Origin: Monoplex corrugatus
Taxonomy: Eukaryota; Mollusca; Gastropoda; Littorinimorpha; Ranellidae
NCBI GenBank assembly: GCA_030674185.1
Contig: JAPXFY010000016.1
Location: forward strand, 39,182,466-39,246,465
DNA: 64,000 bases
Direction: 5' to 3'
The stretch's first letter is position 1. Every line of letters starts with the position of its first letter. The notes beneath the pieces are model-generated. The model saw nothing but the letters and a program-made list of their open reading frames with translations, ran no database searches and had not been told where the DNA came from. Below, in pieces: positions 57,241-64,000 of the stretch. The translations under genes were made by a program, and so were the position numbers.

Positions 57241-57944
57241 GCTATCTCATGCAGCAATCTGTCAGAGGAACATGCTCAAAGCTGTGTGTACATCGTCCAG
57301 AAAGACGCCAACACCCGGTCACAAATATCACACATCACACTCTCAGTCTTCAAACACAAAGTCAATATGGAGCTTTGTATTTCTGTATGGATGATCAGCT
57401 GAAATTGGATACAAAACACAAGGCGAGAAATGGATACAAAACACAAGGCAAGACAGAAATGATGAAGTGAAAAAAAAAGTTGCAGCACAGCAGTCCTCTT
57501 CTATTTCACTCACATACTACACCACGCCACACAGTATCAACGTACTCTGTCCATTTGTGCAGGAAACATGACTCTCTGCCTACAGTGCGTCATCCACGGA
57601 CAACACTCCACTCTACTATTTTACTAAATGCATGACATGGAAAATGACAAATCAACAAACAAAAAAATGACAGATCAACGAACAAAATCGATGAAAAGAC
57701 TTGTCTTAAAAACATATCGACAAGCCCTGTCAATTGCCACAGACGCTGCATTAAAAACAAGCCAAAGATAAATCAATCAAACTTAATCAATTAAAAGCAA
57801 ATACAATCAAACTCAACATCAAAAACACTTCAATAAAAAAAATCAATCAGAAAATTACTGATAAACTCTTTCACTCTCTCGTGCTTCCCACAGGAAGCAG
57901 GTGGACAGATCAAGGGTATTTGAGGGTTAAAAGGTAGGACACAC
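57241..57944. other. No recognisable feature
   Basis: AT-rich; A-rich tracts (aatcaatcaaac variants at 57770-57840) and one weak MITE-arm-like stretch at 57870-57930 (cttcccacaggaagcaggtgg). No gene is seen. Confidence 0.5.
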
Positions 57945-58990
57945 AGGTTGAAACAAGTGAAAAACTGTTGACCATCACCTCTTAGCTGAGGACACAACTA
58001 CAGAAATCAGAATCTCCAACAGAGTGAATGAAAAATGATTTCCACACTCCAGCTACGCACAAGTGACATTAAAAACTGTATGACTGACAACTGTCTTAAA
58101 CTTAATGACAATAAAACTGAAGTTCTGTTATTTTCGCATGACAACTAAATTGTACTTCTTCCAACTTCAGTCTCTGTCAATGCATGTAACATTCCCTTCT
58201 GTGATGCTGTACAAAATGTAGGATTCATCTTTGCGGCCACATGTAACCAAGTATGTCAAGTGGCTTATTTGGTATTTAAATGCATCATCTCCATTTGCCA
58301 TCTTTTCACCGATTCTGCAGGCTTATGTCTTGTAACCATCTGTGTGCTTTTTCATCTAGATTACTGTAAGTCTTCCTATTGGTGCTCCCTTGTCTGTTAT
58401 TCAACCTCATCAGAAAGTTGTAACATTTTGCTGCAAAATTCAACCTAATACGTTCTCGCTATGAGATTTTAACATCCCTGCTTTATACGCTCCACTGGCT
58501 TCCTATTTAACAGCATATTATATAAAAGGTGCTACAATGTTGTATCTGGTACTGCTCCCTCTTAAATCTCTGAATCGCTCCATGCCTATTCTCCATCTCT
58601 TCTTCTGATACTCCACTGTTCAAAATTCCTCAGTACAGATGCTAGACTCATGCTTTCCAATCTTTTGCCCATTTGGGCCTTTTCTGTGGGATAATCTGGC
58701 CTCTGACCTGAGAATTTTGCTTAACCTTTCTTCTTTTAAAACCCAGCTTAGAGCCCATCTTCTCCATAAAATATAATCTGTTTAAGTTAACTCTGTTACA
58801 CTGACCCTATCTCATCCTGTTTTAGTGCATTCTTGAAGCGTCTTGTATGTGGATGTTACTGACAGTGTGCGCATGATTTGGGGTAAAAAGAGTGTGTTGC
58901 ATATATAATTCATTTTTCCTTGCACTTAGAATTGTATGCCTACAGCACTGTTGGGTGCACTATAAATGTTCATAATAATTATTATTGTTT
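57945..58990 (+). mobile_element. Old L2-like LINE remnant
   Basis: Broken frames give CLKLNDNKTEVLLFS, VGFIFAAT, LDYCKSSYWCS and a TLHWLPI-like block, the RT thumb order of L2-like LINEs. The 3' tail gcactataaatgttcataat plus (ATT)n is of the same type as at 13860. Heavily mutated. Confidence 0.72.
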
Positions 58991-59790
58991 TTATTACATT
59001 CTTACACAAACCAGTGACTAGCATAAACAGGCTGAAACAAGCCATTGTTATATCCTTACACAAACCAGTGGCTATTGTTACATCCTTACACAAACCAGTG
59101 GCTATTGTTACATCCTTACACAAACCAGTGGCTATGTTACATCCTTACACAAACCAGTGGCTATTGTTACATCCTTACACAAACCAGTGGCTATTGTTAC
59201 ATCCTTACACAAACCAGTGGCTAGCATAGACAGGCTGAAACAAGCCATTGCTACATCCTTACACAAACCAGTGGCTAGTGTTACATCCTTACACAAACCA
59301 GTGGCTAGCATAGACAGGCTGAAACAAGCCACTGTTACATCCTTACACAAACCAGTGGCCATTGCTACATCCTTACACAAACTAGTGGCTAGCACAGACA
59401 GGCTGAAACAAGCCATTGTTACATCCTTACACAAACCAGTGGCTAGCATAGACAGGCTGAAACAAGCCATTGTTACATCCTTACACAAACCAGTGGCTAG
59501 CACAGACAGGCTGAAACAAGCCATTGTTACATCCTTACACAAACTAGTGGCTAGCACAGACAGGCTGAAACAAGCCACTATTACATCCTTACACAAACCA
59601 GTGGCTAGCACAGACAGGCTGAAACAAGCCATTGTTACATCCTTACACAAACCAGTGGCTAGCACAGACAGGCTGAAACAAGCCATTGTTACATCCTTAC
59701 ACAAACTAGTGGCTAGCACAGACAGGCTGAAACAAGCCATTGTTACATCCTTACACAAACCAGTGGCTAACATAGACAGGCTGAAGTAAA
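58991..59790. repeat. 30/54-bp composite minisatellite
   Basis: The short unit is catccttacacaaaccagtgg plus ctattgtta (30 bases). The long unit adds ctagcacagacaggctgaaacaagc-type sequence (54 bases). Both lengths are multiples of three, so long frames stay open on both strands (minus 18-residue repeat LCKDVTMACFSLSVLATG; plus TSLHKPVASTDRLKQAIV). These frames look like consequences of unit length. Confidence 0.93.
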
Positions 59791-60124
59791 ACTTGAGTTT
59801 CAAATTCATACCTCTGCATATGGTAGAACCCAGTGAAAACTGATCGAAAAAGAAACATGGTTTATAAATCAGCAAGTGACATCACAGATTAAAATCATGG
59901 CTATTGCTTAATGCTGACAAAATGATGACAGTACTTTTTCAAGGAGAAAACAACAATGCTGAACACAATGAAAAAAAAGCCATCTAATCTTATCAATTTC
60001 TGAGATCTGCAAATTCGAGTTGCTGGTCATCAATAACTGAATTTGTGGAAAAGCCGTATAAAGTTTGGCACTGATCATACATCTGAACTGATCTGTTTAA
60101 ATTGTGATCTGTGTATGTTAATCA

Positions 60125-60180
60125 ATAATGAGTGTGTGTGTGTGTGCGTGCGTGCATGCGTGTGTGTGTGTGTGTGTGAG
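60125..60180. repeat. Short TG/TGCG microsatellite
   Basis: gtgtgtgtgtgcgtgcgtgc and a further TG run. Confidence 0.9.
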
Positions 60181-60401
60181 CTAATATTGTTATCATTATA
60201 GATCATTCTTTTACTGTGCTATTCTATAAACTTATTTGGACTCACCACCATGCATTACACATAAAATTTTAGTGGAGCACAGAGAACTCAAGTTGTAAGG
60301 TAAGCTGACAATATTCCACCATACCTTCATTTTTGGTGGGCATGAAAGCTGGGCATTTTCATGTTTCCATAAGCCACTGATACTGACACATCTTACAAGA
60401 T

Positions 60402-60590
60402 TTTTAACCCTTTGAGTCCCGCACCCTGTCCATCAGCATCCTGCATCGTCAACCATGCCATCAAAGCAAAAATTTAACCCTTTGACTCACTCACCCTATC
60501 CACCAGCTTCCTGTATGAAGCTGGTCGAGTGTGGGAGTCAAAGGGTTAAGTTTTTGCAGTTGGTGGATAGGGTGCGGGAGTCAAAGGGTT
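60402..60590. mobile_element. Palindromic TTAA-type MITE
   Basis: Outer arms aaccctttgagtcccgcacc and gtgcgggagtcaaagggttg; inner arms ttaaccctttgactcactc and gagtgtgggagtcaaaggg. Well preserved; removing it joins the surrounding sequence without other gaps. Confidence 0.8.
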
Positions 60591-61083
60591 GAGGGGCACA
60601 CATGCAAGCGCATGTGTGTGTGTGTGTCTAAAGGACTGCGTTTGAAAGCTTTAACACTTGGTCTTACCCTGAACCTGATATTATGGTGGCTGTGTCTTGG
60701 CACTAACCATCAATGTGTTCAGGATATTGTAAAATTTGTAATTGGAAAAAATCTCAAAATCGCTCTTTTTAGAGTCATGTGGGTTTTCCTGATGTAGCTC
60801 CAAACCAGGGTCATGGAATCAGCCATGAAAATCACTTGCAGCATCCTTTGCCATCTTTACAGAAATCACAAGCTAGTGTGGAGACTCGCAGAAGTTAAAC
60901 ACGGTTTTAAATTCACCCCTTGAAGAACAAGTTGAAATAAAACATGGTTTCAAAATCACATCTTTACAGAAACTGCAGTGGAAACATGCTGAAATTAAAT
61001 AGAACAAGTTGAAATAAAACATGGTTTCAAAATCACATCTTTATAGAAACCGCAGTGGAAACATGCTGAAATTAAATCTAACT

Positions 61084-61275
61084 CAACCCTTTGACTCTTT
61101 GCACCCTGTCCACCAGCATTCTGCATTGCCAACCACGCTAGCAAAACAAAAACTTAACACTTTGACTCCCTCAGCCAATCCACCAGTTTCCTGCTGGAAG
61201 CTGGTGGATAGGCTGAGGGAGTCAAAGGTTAATTTTCTGCAGCTGAAGGATAAGATGCAGAAGTCAAAGGGTTAA
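61084..61275. mobile_element. Palindromic TTAA-type MITE
   Basis: From caaccctttgactctttgc to gcagaagtcaaagggttaa, with a near-perfect inner hairpin (ttgactccctcagccaatcc and ggataggctgagggagtcaa around tttcctgctggaa). Confidence 0.8.
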
Positions 61276-61452
61276 TTCACAGTATCAGAGTATTAGAGGC
61301 CAGTGGAAACAGGCTGAAATTAAACATGGTTTAAAATTCACATCTATACAATACCGGAGGCCAGTGGAAACAGGTTCACTTAAACACTACTTAAAATTCA
61401 CACCCGAATAGAATCAGAGGCCAGTGGAAACAGATTGAAAGAAGACATATCT

Positions 61453-61770
61453 AAACCCTTTGATTCCCAAAGTGTAAACACCAGTAGTGCATCATCAGTA
61501 AAGATAGCAAAGTAAAAACATAACCCTATCACTCACATTTAAACCCTCTGACCTCCCTAACTATAACCACCAGTTTCCTGCATCATCAGTAGTGATAGTA
61601 AAGTAAACACTTAAAACCCTGTCACTCCTTCACTCTAATTTCCTCCAGGAAAATGGTGGCAGGGTGATGGAGTGGATTCAGTTTCTGCAGCTGATAGGGT
61701 GAGAAAGTGAAACGATTAAGTTCTTGTTGCTGGTGGACAGGGTGAGGGAGCCAAAGGGTTACATTTTTTT
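61453..61770. mobile_element. Degenerate or compound MITE
   Basis: Several arms (aaaccctttgattcccaaag, taaaccctctgacctccct, ggtgagggagccaaagggtt) suggest two overlapping insertions, both decayed. Confidence 0.55.
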
Positions 61771-62149
61771 GAAACTGGTGGAGAGGTTACTATTCACATC
61801 CTTGCAAGAATCAGAGACTCGCAGAAACAAGGCTGAAAGAAGACACTACTGTCACACTCGTACAAAACTACAGGCCAGCATAGACAAATCATAATAAAAC
61901 ATTCGTACAAAACTAGAGGCAGGCGTAGACAAATCATAATAATAAAACACAAGTTTTCACATCCTCACAGTCACAGACAGTCCATGCTACTGGAAACACA
62001 TTAAAATCAGACACAAACTTCAAATTCGCATCCCTACTGGAGGAAACAACAGCAAAGACATGCTGACAGGAGACATGATTTTGAGGTGAAATCCCTACAG
62101 AAGCCAGGGTCCAACACACAGTCACTGCCTATGTTGCGCATTCTCTGTA

Positions 62150-62311
<162 letters not shown>

Positions 62312-62424
62312 TCAGGATCGAGCCATCTTCAATTGAAATCATTCATTTTGTTATTCAATCGACACAGAACATGGAAGGATATCAAAATATAACAACAGGT
62401 AATGATAAGAGTTATCCCATAATC

Positions 62425-64000
62425 CTCAGTTTCAGTTTCAATTTCTCAAGATGATGTCTCTGCGCTGGGAACGAATCCCATATGCACTATCGTCACAGAT
62501 GCCATGTGATGGAGAAAATCCAGAAAGATCACGGCACAAGCCTTTAACTCTTATTGTCCATCAAGGGTTTCAAGTCTGGCCGAAAGCTTTGCACTGCGCA
62601 AATTGTCAAAGAGGAGGTCAGGTCAGTAAAATGATGATAATGTTTTTGTATCTAACCTACATCAAATGTTTTGGCATGCCCAAGTTCAAAATAAAATTGT
62701 GCATCTTGTGAATAATGTTACATTTATATCCTTGTCATATTGAGATAATTAGAAATGCTAATTACAGACAGATATTTTACAGTACAGCCAAAAAACAGTT
62801 ATATGGTTGATACTCAGAGCGCTATAGCTGACCAGGTAATCCTTGTACATCCAAACTCAAAGAAAAAAAGGTGCTCCTTGACATCCCAGCAATAAGTTCA
62901 CTACCACAAAAAATGTGATTGTTGCTTTGTTTTGACACTTTTCACCTCTAATTGACTTCAGGCCACATCCCTGAAAATGGCAAAAACCAGACACTTTAGC
63001 TGCTACACATGTCACAACTTGTTCATGAGTTTTCTTTTCTCTGGTGGCTGCAAATTTTCTTGTGCAGAACCATCACCTGATGCAAAAATACATAAAAACC
63101 ACTGGAAAAAAAAAGTGTGCTCATCTGTGAACTTTTTCAAAGATCATGTGATGTCAGGTCAGTTTCAGAAAGTCGTTTCTTTGAAGAAGGCCCTGTTGAA
63201 GTGTCACCATCATCCAAAGAAACCAACTCATCACTTGAAGTGATAGAAAATTCTCATCACTGTCACGATGATACTATCGCTTTTACTATTGTCCAGTGTT
63301 TCTTGAAAATTTTTTATCGTCTGCTCAGCAGTAAGTCTCATAAGGCGCCGCCCACCCGATGCCATGACAAAGCAAAACCAGCACAAGATGCAAAAAAAGA
63401 AAAACAACCCCAAAACTTAACAAGCAAAGAAAAGTATGTTATCAGAGTGAAATAGGAAGTGGAAGTATCTATTGCCGTAAAGCAAGCCAAAAAGCTGGCT
63501 GATGTTGCAAAAGTAATGAATGTTGTAATCAGAATGTCTGGTAATTGAAAATGCCGACTGAGTCAGCTTGCCGGCCATTTTGAATTGACATAAAGCTGAC
63601 TAAGTTGGCTTGCTGGACAATCAGAGTTAAGCCTGCAAATAAACCCATGAGCTGACCAGGTCCTGAAGTCCTACCTAGATAGTTTCATAACCCTGAGGTC
63701 ATAGTGGAGCGAGGTGACAGAGACCTCAACTTTTCCCGGGGCCAGCATTATGAGGGCGGCACCCATCCCCTCTCACTTGCTTCAAATTCATATTCACATT
63801 TCTTTTACCAAGACTTTAGAAAGGCAAGAAGGCTAATTGGTCTTCGAGGGGTGGGTCCTGTGAAATCAACCTATCTCTTGGGTGGGACCTGGGAAATCAA
63901 CCTATCTCTCCAATGTTTCTTACCAAGGCAGCCGGGCAATGCCCTGCTCTTCACGATTTTCAACTGACATGGGATCTTTCATGTGCACAGCCAGAAGGCA
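62425..64000 (-). mobile_element. Repeat family F, copy split by a TTAA element; runs off the window
   Basis: 62425-62543 (tttcaatttctcaagatgat to gatcacggcacaagcc) and 63631-64000 (gcctgcaaataaacccatga to tgtgcacagccagaaggc) together match the complement of 56240-56735. It lies upstream (minus sense) of the DCAF12 last exon, probably in its last intron. Confidence 0.8.
62548..63626. mobile_element. TTAA-flanked DNA element, 1.08 kb
   Basis: The ends ctcttattgtccatcaag (62548) and the complement of the right end (ctctgattgtccagcaag) are inverted repeats with 16 of 18 matches. TTAA flanks both sides (62544-62547, 63627-63630). The uninterrupted family F copy at 56.6 kb has a single ttca at this point, confirming the insertion. 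TTAA targets are used by piggyBac- and Kolobok-type transposases. Inside are short plus-strand frames (HFSCYTCHNLFMSF near 62990; overlapping frames to 63455) without a recognised domain, so it is probably non-autonomous. Confidence 0.82.

Larger units (their letters stand above)
60830..62060. repeat. Decayed minisatellite with MITE insertions
   Basis: Loose repeats of cagtggaaacatgctgaaat, aaacatggtttcaaaatca and acatctttacagaaac (about 54-86 bases; one 86-base pair at about 60945-61075 is nearly identical) look like diverged relatives of the 54-base unit at 59 kb. They are interrupted by MITEs at 61084 and 61453. Confidence 0.6.

Noticed and set aside
62977..63455. Plus-strand frames as host exons
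   Set aside because: They lie wholly within the TTAA-flanked element, are short and overlapping, and show no known domain or splice sites that join them.

Overview
The window looks like gastropod mollusc nuclear DNA (inferred; no species named). It holds a multi-exon receptor gene of the GRL101 type first described from the snail Lymnaea, very long CA/TG microsatellites, RTE, L2-like and R2-superfamily LINEs, tRNA-derived SINEs and several tandem satellites. Introns and intergenic DNA are almost entirely repeats.

Two host genes can be supported, both on the minus strand. The first runs from 33236 down to 346: nine phase-compatible exons encode about 1,345 residues ordered signal peptide, two CUB-like domains, LDLa, C-type lectin, several LDLa repeats, leucine-rich repeats and a rhodopsin-type seven-helix domain. 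Its signal-peptide exon lies about 9.5 kb upstream of the next exon, so the satellite/transposon block at 24.5-33 kb is intron 1. The second gene shows only its last coding exon (62305-62150), matching the C-terminus of DCAF12, a WD-repeat substrate receptor of CUL4-DDB1 ubiquitin ligases; the rest should lie beyond 64 kb.

Layout: 0.3-23.7 kb, receptor exons 2-9 with introns full of CA/TG repeats, an RTE LINE (2.5-5.9 kb), an L2-like LINE (10.4-13.9 kb), SINEs and a 44-bp array. 24.5-32.5 kb, a 63-bp satellite carrying an L2 fragment (satellite plus LINE duplicated as a 2.4-kb block) and a Ty3/gypsy-type LTR element with 5-bp target duplications. 33.5-35.2 kb, an RTE copy with extreme strand-specific A-to-G change. 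35.7-37.7 kb, nested SINE, MITE and a 0.6-kb retroelement. 38-43.5 kb, a 67-bp satellite split by an R2-superfamily LINE with a tRNA-like segment in its 3' region. 47.5-55.4 kb, a satellite of about 34 bp split by a 5.04-kb DNA transposon-like element with imperfect terminal inverted repeats, a 3-bp target duplication and a decayed gene I cannot assign. 56-64 kb, LINE and SINE remnants, a 30/54-bp minisatellite, palindromic MITEs, the DCAF12 exon, and a TTAA-flanked DNA element inside another repeat.

The most unusual signals are the A-to-G hypermutated RTE copy, the 5-kb terminal-inverted-repeat element, the palindromic TTAA MITE family, the LTR element whose coding ends at RNase H, and receptor splice sites built into or beside microsatellites. 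All exon joins, target-site duplications and mutation counts come from reading by eye and were not computed.
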